A stretch of 34,931 nucleotides of DNA from Nitrospira sp. (GCA_015903995.1 JABMDK010000002.1:238189-273119), one strand, 5' to 3'. Shown: positions 15,636 to 23,750, counted from the first letter of the stretch. Program-made: numbers and translations. The notes: generated by a model not told the origin, from the sequence alone.

Positions 15636-16121
15636 ATGCTGAAAGAAGTCACAGGAGATATTTTACGGACAAAGGCAGAAATGGTGGCGCATGGTGTGGC
15701 CCCGAATGATAGCTATGCGAACGGCTTAGCCCTGAGTCTTCGGGAGCAATGGCCCGCCATGTACAAAGATTTCAGACATTATTGCCAAACGTTTACGCCG
15801 AAGACCGGCGAACTGTGGGCCTGGGCCGGTGCGGGAGGAGTTCGAATCGTCAGTTTGTTCACCCAGGAGCCGGCTCCAGGCCATGGCGCCAAACCCGGCC
15901 GAGCGACGATCGAGAACGTCAATCACTGCCTGAAAGCTCTCGCGAAGCTGGTGGAAAGCGAGAAGGTCAAGAGTCTTGCGCTTCCTCGTCTCGCCACAGG
16001 CGTCGGCGGACTCGAATGGAAGGAGGTCAAACCTCTGGTAGAAAAACATCTTGGACATCTGTCGATACCGGTCTATGTGTACGCGACGTATCAACCGGGT
16101 GCCCAGGCGAACGAGGGATAG
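15636..16121 (+). CDS. Macro-domain protein (ADP-ribose-binding / putative ADP-ribosylhydrolase)
   Basis: A 161-aa single-domain protein. It opens 'MLKEVTGDILRTKAEMVAHG', giving the conserved GDI loop that contacts adenine. A ligand loop follows, 'VAPNDSYANGLALSLR'. The C-terminal phosphate-loop region 'SLALPRLATGVGGLEWKEV' matches the 'P.iGtG.gG..w' signature of macro domains. Such proteins bind ADP-ribose and can remove it from proteins, nucleic acids or metabolites such as O-acetyl-ADP-ribose. The N-x-G-x-A pattern here resembles TARG1/DarG-like or YwaC-type macro folds more than MacroD, but I cannot place the subgroup. There is a good ribosome binding site (GAGGAGATTCA-ATG). No DarT-like toxin lies alongside, which argues against a DarTG system. 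Confidence 0.85.
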   Translation: MLKEVTGDILRTKAEMVAHGVAPNDSYANGLALSLREQWPAMYKDFRHYCQTFTPKTGELWAWAGAGGVRIVSLFTQEPAPGHGAKPGRATIENVNHCLKALAKLVESEKVKSLALPRLATGVGGLEWKEVKPLVEKHLGHLSIPVYVYATYQPGAQANEG

Positions 16122-16175
16122 CGTGACGTCGGCCAGTTGGAGCGACTTGGCCGTGTGAATCGTCGTGCAGAGAGC

Positions 16176-17363
16176 ATGAACATGCCTGTGGTTCCGCAAG
16201 AGTTGTATGACCGGCTGGTTGCGCTGCGAAGAGAGCTGCATCGGTATCCGGAGCTCAGCTGGCAAGAAACCCGGACGGCCGGTGTCATCGGAAGATTTCT
16301 TCACAGCCTTGGCATTCAACACCGCCTCAATGTGGCTGGCACCGGCGTCGTCGCGGATATCACCGGAAAGACCGGAGTGCCCTGCGTGGTGTTGCGGGCT
16401 GATACGGATGCACTCCCTATCCAAGAAGAAACCGGGCTCGAGTTCGCATCGGTGCACAATGGCGTCATGCACGCCTGTGGTCACGATGGGCATACGACGA
16501 TGTTGCTCGGCGCCGCAGCGCTGCTTTCCCAAGAGCAGAGCTTGCCGGCGCCGGTGCGGCTGATTTTTCAGCCTGCGGAAGAAAAAGGGACCGGTGCCAT
16601 CGCCATGATCAAGGAAGGGGTGCTTGAGGGAGCCGGCCTGATCTTCGGCGGGCACCTGGATCGGCATTACCACCCCGGCACCATTGTGGTGAGCGAGGGA
16701 CCGGTCAATGCGTCGTCGGATAACTTTTCGATTGAGATCATCGGGCAAGGCGCACATGGGGCAAGGCCACACGAAAGCATCGATGCGGTAGTGGTGGGGA
16801 GCCTCATGATCATGGCCTTGCAGACGATCGTCTCACGAGAAGTCGATCCGGCCCGCCCCTCGGTTGTATCCGTCGGCCAATTTCATGCGGGGACTGCACC
16901 GAACGTGATTGCGGGGCAGGCCAAGCTGGAAGGGACCGTGCGTGCCCAAGATCCGACGGTCCGCCGACAACTGCTCAATTCCGTCCGCCGCATTGCCGAA
17001 TCCATCGCACAGTTGCACGGTGCGAAGATTCACATTACGGTCACCGAAGGCACCCCGCCACTCATCAATGATTCGGAGATGGCGGGCCTCGCACGGCGCG
17101 CCGCCATCGAAGCGGTCGGGGAGGCCAATGTGTTGCCGCTGAAGACGGCCAATATGGGGGCGGAAGACTTCAGTTACTATCTTGAGCAAATCCCGGGCGC
17201 CTATGTCCGATTCGGGAGCCAAGTTCCTGGCCGGGAAGGCTATCCGGCACATTCGAGCAAATTCGACTTCGATGAAGAAGCGCTGGCTGTAGGAGCCGCG
17301 TATTATCACGCCATCGCCAAGATCGCCGGTCAGCAACTTGAGAAAAAAGCAGCATCCGTCTGA
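16176..17363 (+). CDS. M20D-family amidohydrolase (hippurate / IAA-amino-acid hydrolase type)
   Basis: A 395-aa protein using ATG 16176; the track's TTG 16137 adds 13 poorly protein-like residues. Di-metal ligands are 'MHACGHDGHTTMLLGAA' (Cys101, His103), the Glu pair in 'FQPAEEKGTGA', His in 'IFGGHLDRHY' and His in 'YPAHSSKFDFDEEAL'. The lid/dimerisation domain contains 'QGAHGARPHESIDAVV'. The Cys-Gly-His ligand is the M20D hallmark. These enzymes cleave N-acyl- or N-aroyl-amino acids, or N-acetyl-diaminopimelate in some Gram-positives. It may be cotranscribed with the GNAT-cNMP gene 20 bp downstream. The substrate is unknown. Confidence 0.92.
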   Translation: MNMPVVPQELYDRLVALRRELHRYPELSWQETRTAGVIGRFLHSLGIQHRLNVAGTGVVADITGKTGVPCVVLRADTDALPIQEETGLEFASVHNGVMHACGHDGHTTMLLGAAALLSQEQSLPAPVRLIFQPAEEKGTGAIAMIKEGVLEGAGLIFGGHLDRHYHPGTIVVSEGPVNASSDNFSIEIIGQGAHGARPHESIDAVVVGSLMIMALQTIVSREVDPARPSVVSVGQFHAGTAPNVIAGQAKLEGTVRAQDPTVRRQLLNSVRRIAESIAQLHGAKIHITVTEGTPPLINDSEMAGLARRAAIEAVGEANVLPLKTANMGAEDFSYYLEQIPGAYVRFGSQVPGREGYPAHSSKFDFDEEALAVGAAYYHAIAKIAGQQLEKKAASV

Positions 17364-17383
17364 TCCGCAGCAACGGGACGATC

Positions 17384-19036
17384 ATGATCAGAATCCGAGA
17401 AGCCCGCGAAGAGGATGTGGGCCAGATTCGTGAGATCTTTCTCGCGGTCTACGGGACGGACTATCCGCACCGCGAACTCTACGATGAACTCTGGTTGAAG
17501 CGCTCCGTGTTCACGGATGACGCACTGATTCTTGTGGCTGAGGACACGGACGCCGGACGTGTGGTCGGCACGGCGTCCGTGCTGTTCGACTTCGGAGCCC
17601 ATTCCGACTTGGTCGGAGAGTTTGGCCGCCTCGCCGTGCATCCCGAGTATCGCCGGATGCAGGTCGGGAAGTTGCTCATGGACAAGCGGCTTGAGGCCAT
17701 CAAGAACCGCTTGCATGTGGGACTGGTTGTCGCGCGCACCGTGCATCCCTATGCGCAGCGCATCAGCCTGGCTCAGGGTTTCATTGCCACAGGCTTTCTC
17801 CCGCTCAAGCACTTCTTTCGCCACCGAGAGAGTTTTGCGCTGCTGGCTCGGTATTTCGGGGACGCCCTGGCGTTGCGCCGTAACAATCCGCGCATCATTC
17901 CCGAGGCCTATGCTTTGGCCAATCTGGTGATGAGCCAGCCGCCGCTCACGCCGGATTTCATCGTCGACGAAGACTCCGCATCGTATCCGAGCGGAGGCGA
18001 CTATCGCCTTGAACAGTTGCAAGCCGAGGGCTATCCCGCTTTGCTGCGCATCGAGCGAGGTCGAGTGAGGAATCGAGAGATCTTCGGACCTATGCGGTTG
18101 GACTATGGCTTCTTCAAGCTCCAGGCTCGCCAGACTCGTTACTTTCTCGCCCGTTCCGGTGACCATATCGTGGGAGCCGTCGGCTACACGATGGACCCTG
18201 TCGAGCACATCGTGCGGGTGTTCGAGCTCATCGCGCTGGCCGATGATGTGGTGCGATTTCTATTGGTCGAACTTGAGCGAAAGTGCCGGGAGGAGATGGG
18301 CATCGAGTACATCGAGATCGATGTCAGCGCGTACGCGCCTCGTATGCAGCGGACATTACTGGAGCTGAATTTTCTGCCAGTCGCCTATGTGCCAGCCATG
18401 GTGTTCTATCACGTGGAACGGCTCGACATCGTGAAAATGGTGCGCTTGAATAAGTTGCAAGAGTTGGGGCCGCTCGGGTTGACCGAGCCGGTTCAAGCCG
18501 TGGCCGATGTCGTCATGCGCGGGTTTTCCACATGTGTTATCGCGCCTCGGATGGCCCAGGCGATCAAAGAGGTGCCGTTGTTTCGTGGGATGAACACGGA
18601 ACAGGCGACGAGGTTAGCGGGAGTCTGCACCGTGAGGAGTATTGGAGCAGGTGATCGGCTCTTTTCCGGGCACGATCCGGGAGACCGGCTCTATCTTATG
18701 CTTCAAGGGCAGGTCACGATCAGCAGCGGCGCTTCTTCTCGCGTGATCGGGACCGTGCATACCGGCGAAACCTGTGGAGAAGTCTCGCTCCTTTCGGCCA
18801 GGCAACACTCTGCCACTGCGACGGCTGTGAACGACATCGAGGTGGCGGAGCTACTCCGGCATGACCTGGAGGATCTCATTCGGCGTCGCCCGGATATCGG
18901 AGTGATCATCTACCGCAACTTGGCCGTTGGACTGGGAGAGAAGCTCCTGCGTTCCGGCGTATGGAGCCAGGATCCGGAGCGAAGCGAAGCGGACAGCCTG
19001 ACTCTTACGTCGGAGAGTGCGTTGCATAGGACTTAA
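17384..19036 (+). CDS. Tandem GNAT acyltransferase fused to a C-terminal cyclic-nucleotide-binding domain
   Basis: A 550-aa protein. Residues ~1-165 form a GNAT domain ('IRIREAREEDVGQIREIF', acetyl-CoA loop region 'RLAVHPEYRRMQVGKLLM'). Residues ~195-370 resemble a second, degenerate GNAT fold ('VRVFELIALADDVVRFLLV', 'RMQRTLLELNFLPVAYVPAM'). Residues ~390-515 form a Crp/cNMP-type beta-roll ('EVPLFRGMNTEQATRLAG', 'PGDRLYLMLQGQVTIS', phosphate-cassette-like 'GETCGEVSLLSARQHSATAT'). In mycobacterial PatA a cAMP-binding domain precedes a single GNAT; here the order is reversed and GNAT is doubled. A cNMP-gated protein acetyltransferase is plausible but inferred. The usual Arg of the cassette is replaced by 'RQHSATA', so binding needs testing. 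Confidence 0.85.
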   Translation: MIRIREAREEDVGQIREIFLAVYGTDYPHRELYDELWLKRSVFTDDALILVAEDTDAGRVVGTASVLFDFGAHSDLVGEFGRLAVHPEYRRMQVGKLLMDKRLEAIKNRLHVGLVVARTVHPYAQRISLAQGFIATGFLPLKHFFRHRESFALLARYFGDALALRRNNPRIIPEAYALANLVMSQPPLTPDFIVDEDSASYPSGGDYRLEQLQAEGYPALLRIERGRVRNREIFGPMRLDYGFFKLQARQTRYFLARSGDHIVGAVGYTMDPVEHIVRVFELIALADDVVRFLLVELERKCREEMGIEYIEIDVSAYAPRMQRTLLELNFLPVAYVPAMVFYHVERLDIVKMVRLNKLQELGPLGLTEPVQAVADVVMRGFSTCVIAPRMAQAIKEVPLFRGMNTEQATRLAGVCTVRSIGAGDRLFSGHDPGDRLYLMLQGQVTISSGASSRVIGTVHTGETCGEVSLLSARQHSATATAVNDIEVAELLRHDLEDLIRRRPDIGVIIYRNLAVGLGEKLLRSGVWSQDPERSEADSLTLTSESALHRT

Positions 19037-19116
19037 TGGCCACACCCGGCACCTTTCGTTCTCTCTTGGCCTCGATGGGCGAGCGGTTTCAGAATCGGTT
19101 GGTGGCGTGATGCCCG

Positions 19117-19323
19117 TCACGCAGCTTGGCCACCGTACCGGCGGTGTTCGGGATGTGTGGCTCTCCTTGTTTGTGACGAGACGCGCCGATTGTCACGGAT
19201 CACATCGTCGACGATCATTCCACAATTGACACAGCGCCAACCATGAAAATCCGATGATGAACCAGTCTGCACCGCGAAGCTGTCGTCATTGACGACGAGG
19301 CCGTTGCATCGTAGGCAATTCAT
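19117..19323 (-). CDS. Small zinc-ribbon protein
   Basis: A 68-aa protein with two CxxC knuckles: 'MNCLRCNGLVVNDDSF' at the N-terminus and 'GWRCVNCGMIVDDVI' ~25 residues later. This is a compact treble-clef or zinc-ribbon fold. The tail is Arg/His-rich. Its ATG lies within the stop region of the upstream minus-strand ORF (4-nt overlap), with GGGAG about 8 nt upstream. The role is unknown; small zinc ribbons often bind nucleic acid or proteins. Confidence 0.7.
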   Translation of the reverse strand: MNCLRCNGLVVNDDSFAVQTGSSSDFHGWRCVNCGMIVDDVIRDNRRVSSQTRRATHPEHRRYGGQAA

Positions 19324-19637
19324 CGATCATCTCCCGGTCGAACGTTCGTTCCTATCCAAACAGTCGGTTGCGGAGTTCCGGTGGTGGCAGCATGCACGCG
19401 CCGCATTCGTGCGGCTTCCAGCAAGGCAGTCCCATCTCGGAGGCCCAGCTGGTAACGCCTGAGGACCTCGGGAGGGCATAGGCGATAGGTGTCGGTATGG
19501 TCACTATTCAGCAGGGCATCTTGCAGCCCATCTGCTTCCGCACTCCATCCACCAACCTCCGGTTCTGTGCGAGCCTGCGTAGATTGCCTGCGGCACCACT
19601 CGATACGAACAGCGATGGGGTTGGTTGCGTGTTTCAT
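19320..19637 (-). CDS. Hypothetical 105-aa protein upstream of the zinc ribbon
   Basis: The minus-strand frame starts at ATG 19637 and overlaps the zinc-ribbon start by 4 nt, the normal signature of a coupled pair. It contains 'CPPEVLRRYQLGLRDGTALL', which looks like an amphipathic helix, and no recognised domain. The ribosome binding site is weak. The 98-aa plus-strand ORF over the same DNA lacks coupling and family resemblance and I reject it. Confidence 0.5.
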   Translation of the reverse strand: MKHATNPIAVRIEWCRRQSTQARTEPEVGGWSAEADGLQDALLNSDHTDTYRLCPPEVLRRYQLGLRDGTALLEAARMRRVHAATTGTPQPTVWIGTNVRPGDDR

Positions 19638-20106
19638 GATTCACTCATTAGGTATCCGATCACGTCCTATGTTTCGTGACAGCAAGTTGAATGCCACGGC
19701 GGAGCGCGGCCAAGAACCCTGTCGTGATGATTCTCATCACTCAGCAGTTTCATACGTAATTGTAATGAGTTACACGATGGGGTAAGGTCAGTGATGATCG
19801 GGCCTACGGATACCAGTGCAGTCGAGGTAAGTGGAGAAGGTGAAGGATAGAGACCTCACTGCTTCATAATCAGACTAGGTAAAACCCTGGCTGTGAAAGC
19901 TGGGAACACGGGAAGCAAGACCTAGTATCGAGGCCTGTAAGGAAAAAGCGGATCATCTACTTTGATGTCTCAGTGATGTCTTCTTCTTTAATCTGACTCG
20001 CCAGCACGGTCTCACCGGTATTTGATCACCCACGTCGCCTACGCCTTCATTGACATCATGCAGCCCGTGAACTAGCCTCTCGCGATCACAGCGCGAAGGG
20101 TGTGGT
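19638..20106. other. 470-bp intergenic region
   Basis: A divergent region between the minus-strand pair and the serine hydrolase. It has a perfect 7-bp hairpin, GTGATGA-TTC-TCATCAC (19724-19740), followed by an AT-rich stretch, CATACGTAATTGTAATGAG. I see no ORF or consensus promoter I can support. It ends with GCGAAGGG, the ribosome binding site of the next gene. Confidence 0.35.
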
Positions 20107-21258
20107 ATGGGAGTTCGTCGGGCGATGTTCTATGGGATCATCATTCTTTCCCTGCTGATGATCTCGATCTGGTGGGTCTTCAGTGCCGGGCCGACAACAG
20201 TCTCACGCATACTCCGTTACAACTTTTCAGACATTGACGATGCTCGCATTTTTCCGAGGCGGAGCCTCTCACCCGCACCGCGACCCTTCCGATTCCGTGA
20301 ACAGATGAAGCCGGAAATTGCCGCGATCCCTGTCCAAGCTGGTCGCCACACGGATGTCCCGCTTTCCTCCGTACTCCGGAACAGTGAGACGACGGCCTTT
20401 CTCGTGATTAAGGATGACATCGTGCGCTTCGACCAATACGATCATGGCTACGATCGCGCCACTCCATCGCTGTCCTTTTCGATGGCGAAATCAGTGCTCT
20501 CTCTGCTGGTCGGATGCGCATTTGATGATAGGTTGCTGCGATCAATCGATCAGCCGGTCACGGAACTTGTGCCGGAGTTGAACACGAAAGGATTCTCGTC
20601 AGTGACGCTGCGACATTTGCTGCAGATGACCTCCGGGATCGACTATGCCGAGAATGACAATCCCTTTGGGCTCCACGTGCGTTTCTACTATACCGATCAT
20701 CTGGAAACGGAGATTCTCAAGTGTGAACTAGCTGAGCCTCCGGGGCGGTGGTTTCAGTACAAATCAGCTGATGCCTTCCTCTTAACGCTGGCGCTGCATC
20801 GGGCGCTTGGAGGGAGATCAATCACTGAGTACATGCAGGATAGAGTGTGGACTCCGATGGGGATGGAGCATGCGGGTGTCTGGAGCCTCGACCACGAACC
20901 GGGGGGATTGGAAAAGACCGGCTGTTGCCTGACGGCTACGGCACGAGATTTTGCCAAGTTTGGCCGGCTCTATCTGCAGAAGGGTCAGTGGGATGGACAA
21001 CAGATTGTGTCTGCTGATTGGGTTTCAGTATCCACGAAGCCTGATGCAAGCAGCGGGAGTGCCTGGGACTATCAGCGAATGTGGTGGCTGGTGGTCAAGG
21101 ATCGTACCGACTTTTTGGCCGGTGGGCATTTGGGACAATTTCTCTATATCAATCCATCCGCCAACGTCGTGATTGTCCGGCTCGGCAAGAGCCGGGAAGG
21201 ACTAAGCCGAGCAGACTGGGCACAGCTGTTTGTGTCGCTGTCGGAACAGCTTCGCTGA
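20107..21258 (+). CDS. Membrane-anchored serine hydrolase (class C beta-lactamase / penicillin-binding fold)
   Basis: A 383-aa protein. The N-terminal helix 'MFYGIIILSLLMISIWWVF' has no cleavage motif and should anchor it to the inner membrane with the enzyme in the periplasm. The nucleophile motif SxxK is 'FSMAKSV' (Ser125, Lys128). The second motif is 'YKSAD', Tyr-x-Ser in place of YxN. The third is 'GGHLGQFLYINP', the H-x-G form common in esterase or peptidase relatives (EstB, DD-peptidase-like). 'LRHLLQMTSGIDYAEND' is a family hallmark. Substrates could be peptides, esters or peptidoglycan, and antibiotic resistance should not be inferred. AAGGG lies upstream of the ATG. Confidence 0.9.
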   Translation: MGVRRAMFYGIIILSLLMISIWWVFSAGPTTVSRILRYNFSDIDDARIFPRRSLSPAPRPFRFREQMKPEIAAIPVQAGRHTDVPLSSVLRNSETTAFLVIKDDIVRFDQYDHGYDRATPSLSFSMAKSVLSLLVGCAFDDRLLRSIDQPVTELVPELNTKGFSSVTLRHLLQMTSGIDYAENDNPFGLHVRFYYTDHLETEILKCELAEPPGRWFQYKSADAFLLTLALHRALGGRSITEYMQDRVWTPMGMEHAGVWSLDHEPGGLEKTGCCLTATARDFAKFGRLYLQKGQWDGQQIVSADWVSVSTKPDASSGSAWDYQRMWWLVVKDRTDFLAGGHLGQFLYINPSANVVIVRLGKSREGLSRADWAQLFVSLSEQLR

Positions 21259-21387
21259 AAACTTCTCAGACATGCTCCCAGCGCGAGGAGAGCCTGTCTT
21301 TACATCACTATGGCTCAGTCAGGCCCCAGCTACCAAGGTTGACAGAATCGAGCCGTGAACGTAGGCTGTGTTTGCATTGGAGATTCC

Positions 21388-21708
21388 ATGCAGAAGGTGT
21401 CCCGCCTAACCGCACAACGAAGACTTCGCCGATACACAGATGCCTTGCAGCAGCAATTGCCCATGCTCCGAAGGCGTTTCCACGTCCAGTACCTCGGCCT
21501 GTTCGGTTCGTATGTTCAGGGCACTCCCCGGAAAAACAGTGATCTCGACATCCTTGTGGAATTTTCAGAAACACCAAGTCTGTTCGAGTTCATCGAACTG
21601 GAAGGCTATTTATCCAATCTCTTAGGCGTCAAAGTCGATCTCGTTATGAAGGGGACGCTCAAGCCCCTGATCGGTCGCCGCATTCTCAGCGAGGTCGTAG
21701 GTTTGTGA
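21388..21708 (+). CDS. mntA: MNT-domain nucleotidyltransferase antitoxin (MntA)
   Basis: A 106-aa protein. The start at ATG 21388 has GGAG five bases upstream; the track's GTG 21355 adds 11 residues without a ribosome binding site. The minimal nucleotidyltransferase motif is intact: G40-S41 then x10 then D52-x-D54 ('[20 protein letters not shown]'), with third acidic residue Asp84 in 'VKVDLVM'. In characterised pairs MntA attaches AMP groups to the active-site-adjacent Tyr of the HEPN partner and neutralises it. The stop overlaps the HepT start (GTGA), so this is a complete two-gene operon. Confidence 0.92.
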   Translation: MQKVSRLTAQRRLRRYTDALQQQLPMLRRRFHVQYLGLFGSYVQGTPRKNSDLDILVEFSETPSLFEFIELEGYLSNLLGVKVDLVMKGTLKPLIGRRILSEVVGL

Positions 21709-22085
21709 CGCACAAACGCGAGTTTCTCGATTACCTCACCGACATCCGGGACGCCTCACAACATATCTCAGAGTTCATCACGGACATGACTTGGGCGGAG
21801 TTCGCGCAGGACCAGAAGACGCTTTATGCCGTGGTCAGAGCGTTCGAGATCATCGGTGAAGCGGCGAAAAAGATCCCGTCGGCTGTGCGCAAGCGGCATG
21901 CGAACGTTCCGTGGAAACAGATGGCCGGGATGCGGGATAAGCTGATTCATGAGTACTTTGGAGTGAATTATCAGGTGCTGTGGAAAACGGCCAAGGAGGA
22001 CATCCCTCCCGTGCATGCGCTTATCAAGAAGGTCCTAAAGGAAGAATCCACCAAAGCCCGTCGCCTTATGCCGCCAAAAGACTGA
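21705..22085 (+). CDS. hepT: HEPN-domain toxin ribonuclease (HepT)
   Basis: A 126-aa protein starting at GTG 21705 and overlapping mntA by 4 nt. The four-helix HEPN core contains the RNase motif R-x4-H-x-Y as '[17 protein letters not shown]' (Arg77, His82, Tyr84). Upstream is the usual helix '[17 protein letters not shown]'. HepT dimers cut tRNA or mRNA, and Tyr84 is the expected AMPylation target of MntA. All key residues are present, so it should be functional. The 19-residue Lys/Arg-rich tail is typical. A nested hairpin follows the stop. Confidence 0.93.
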   Translation: MTHKREFLDYLTDIRDASQHISEFITDMTWAEFAQDQKTLYAVVRAFEIIGEAAKKIPSAVRKRHANVPWKQMAGMRDKLIHEYFGVNYQVLWKTAKEDIPPVHALIKKVLKEESTKARRLMPPKD

Positions 22086-22102
22086 CAACCAGATAGAGTG
22101 AC

Positions 22103-22142
22103 CTCAAGTCGTGTAAATGACGCTGTTTACAGTCACCTTGAG
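22103..22142. repeat. Nested inverted repeat downstream of hepT
   Basis: The outer arms are CTCAAG (22103-22108) and CTTGAG (22137-22142). The inner arms are TGTAAA (22112-22117) and TTTACA (22126-22131). It starts 18 bases after the hepT stop. It could end transcription of mntA-hepT, or be the end of an old insertion element, since TTGACAC follows at once. I cannot decide. Confidence 0.4.
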
Positions 22143-22246
22143 TTGACACCCACCGGCAGTGAGACGTAGCCTGTCACCGATTTCCATTTGAAATACGCTA
22201 AGAAGCAAAGCTGCTTTGCCTTACTGAAGGAGGACAGTTCGCTATT

Positions 22247-22339
22247 ATGAAGTGGGAGTGGATCAGTAGCTACACTGGCAGCAACAATTGTATTCACTGC
22301 GCACGCGCTTTTGGGTATTTCAAACAGCCTGTGGATTGA
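22247..22339 (+). CDS. Possible 30-aa ORF with CxxC
   Basis: ATG 22247 to TGA 22337-22339 encodes 'MKWEWISSYTGSNNCIHCAR' and ten more residues. GAAGGAGG lies ~13 nt upstream, rather far. A perfect GCAAAG-CTG-CTTTGC hairpin (22205-22219) sits before it. There is no homology I recognise, so this is weak. Confidence 0.25.
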   Translation: MKWEWISSYTGSNNCIHCARAFGYFKQPVD

Positions 22340-22353
22340 TTGAATAGGGGCTT

Positions 22354-22572
22354 ATGCAGCAGATAAGTCTAATACACATAATTTACCTTGATGTGCCAAA
22401 GTTGGTCTCGTTTGCCGCCGCTATTATAGATGGGATGGCTATGATGCAACCCGAACAACTACGACAACTACTTGCCCAGCTCTCCTCGAACGGGCACTTG
22501 AGAATTGAATTCAGCGATGTGGTAGTTCAAGGTCCTGCCATTCAGGTTCTACCGTTGATGGTTTTTGTGTGA
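22354..22572 (+). CDS. Hypothetical 72-aa protein
   Basis: ATG 22354 has AGGGG three bases upstream. The product has a hydrophobic N-terminal half ('LVSFAAAIIDGMAMMQPEQL') and a beta-rich C-terminus ('LRIEFSDVVVQGPAIQVLPL'). I do not recognise a family. Base composition is lower in GC than in neighbouring genes. It could be a real small gene or a remnant in this decayed region. Confidence 0.4.
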   Translation: MQQISLIHIIYLDVPKLVSFAAAIIDGMAMMQPEQLRQLLAQLSSNGHLRIEFSDVVVQGPAIQVLPLMVFV

Positions 22573-23123
22573 AGCGTATCAACGAAAGCATGTGGTGTTT
22601 TAACTCCATCCACCCCACTCGCCACTGCCCCACCATTCATCGCCGGGAAACGATCCACGGCATGGCGGCGAAGAGTATGGGGCTCACATAGTGGGCCGTA
22701 CCGGAAACGAGGTCCCTATTCAGAATGACCATTGCGGGTGTTATTCCGCGAAGTCCCATTCCGATGGCCATCTCTCCCAGCAGCACCAAGGTCAAGCTTT
22801 CCTCTGTAAATGACGGTTCGCCCTGCCCGCCGTATCCAACCCAATATTTTCCGTCATATCCACCGGCAGACCCGAGACGAGTACTCAAGGAACTTCCGTC
22901 CGAAGAGGGCCGTCAGCGCCTGTTCCTCCGGTGAAGTGGGTCGATGGGCAGGAGCCTACGCTTTTGGCACTCGATTGGCTACTTTCGCTTGTATCGGCGA
23001 GATCGTGACTGTTCGTGCCCCCTCGGAATCGGGTATAGTGGGCACCACGGATTCCATGGTGAAGGTGGTCCCGGGCTATTTGTTGAACGAGCGCACAACC
23101 TGTTCAGTGAACAAGGAGTTGAG
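22573..23123. other. 550-bp region of decayed coding sequence
   Basis: All frames are fragmentary. The minus strand carries an isoprenylcysteine-methyltransferase-like tail (annotated separately) and, further downstream, a membrane-protein-like frame (22637-22888, '...LTLVLLGEMAIGMGLRGI...PILFAAMPWIVSRR'). Plus-strand frames are Pro/Ser-rich shadows. The last ~20 bases hold AAGGAG, the ribosome binding site of the CBS gene. Confidence 0.4.
22854..22955 (-). pseudogene. C-terminal remnant of an isoprenylcysteine carboxyl methyltransferase-like protein
   Basis: The minus-strand frame ending at TGA 22854-22856 reads 'PEEQALTALFGRKFLEYSS' and then 'RVCRWI'. This resembles the end of bacterial ICMT/PEMT-like membrane methyltransferases ('pEE..L...FG.ef..Y...VrRW'). 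An in-frame TAG at 22956-22958 cuts the frame upstream, and no methyltransferase core or SAM-binding region is visible before the CBS gene. It is a remnant, not an intact gene. The identification rests on ~25 residues. Confidence 0.45.
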
Positions 23124-23750
23124 ATGAGTGAGTTTAGGGGCGGAACCGTTAAAGATTTTATGCATCGCTACCTTGAGGTGGTGCCACAAGCCTCGACGGT
23201 TGCGGTTGCAGCTGAGCGGATGGGGGGCAAGCGGATCGGCTGTTTGTTGGTGGAATCGGATGATCCCAAGCGAGGTCCCTTGGGGATTCTGACGGAGATG
23301 GATCTTGTACGGAAAGTACTCGCGATGGGATTAGACCCCACGGTGACGATGGTGGATCGTGTGATGGCGAGCCCGATTTTGACGATTCCAGGGGACCGCT
23401 CCATGTTGGATGCCAGCCATGTGATGGAGACCAACCATGTGCGTCACCTCTGTGTGGTAGAGGCCGGTGAGATCGTCGGGATCATGTCGGTGCGGGACCT
23501 GGTGCGATCGTTTGTGGATGCGGAGAGCGGTCCCATCTGTGACCTTGAAAAGGTGTACCGCCCGCTGAGCATTCTGATGGCGACCGCACTCGCGACGATC
23601 CCGAGTGACGCGTCTCTTCTTGCGGCCGCCCAGCTGATGCGCGAGAAGCGGATCGGTTCATTGCTGACGACCGAAGCGGGCGAGACCGTCGGCATCGTGA
23701 CCGAGCGAGATCTGGTCTGGAGAGCGCTCGCATCCAACCTGGATGCATGA
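23124..23750 (+). CDS. CBS-domain protein, first part (about three CBS motifs)
   Basis: A 208-aa product from ATG 23124, with AAGGAG five bases upstream; the longer ORF from 22944 is not supported. CBS1 is 'VKDFMHRYLEVVPQASTV...IGCLLVE', ending 'PLGILTEMDLVRKVLAMG'. CBS2 is 'VDRVMASPILTIPGDRSM...HVRHLCVVEAGEIVGIMS'. CBS3 is 'YRPLSILMATALATIPSD...IGSLLTTEAGETVGIVTERD'. The frame stops after 'LASNLDA', where the linker to a fourth CBS should be. The missing CBS4 lies immediately downstream in another frame. CBS pairs bind adenosine nucleotides and gate enzymes or channels; no effector domain is present. Confidence 0.85.
   Translation: MSEFRGGTVKDFMHRYLEVVPQASTVAVAAERMGGKRIGCLLVESDDPKRGPLGILTEMDLVRKVLAMGLDPTVTMVDRVMASPILTIPGDRSMLDASHVMETNHVRHLCVVEAGEIVGIMSVRDLVRSFVDAESGPICDLEKVYRPLSILMATALATIPSDASLLAAAQLMREKRIGSLLTTEAGETVGIVTERDLVWRALASNLDA

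Noticed and set aside
15636-16121. DarTG-type toxin-antitoxin system around the macro domain
   Set aside because: No DarT-like ADP-ribosyltransferase is adjacent; the neighbours are a SUMF1-fold protein and an M20 hydrolase.
15726-16772. 348-aa minus-strand ORF
   Set aside because: Antisense across the macro-domain and M20 genes, both of which have clear family motifs on the plus strand.
17330-18208. 292-aa minus-strand ORF
   Set aside because: Shadow of the GNAT-cNMP gene.
20107-21258. Antibiotic-resistance beta-lactamase
   Set aside because: The YxS and HxG motifs and membrane anchor fit esterase or peptidase relatives. Resistance cannot be inferred from the fold.
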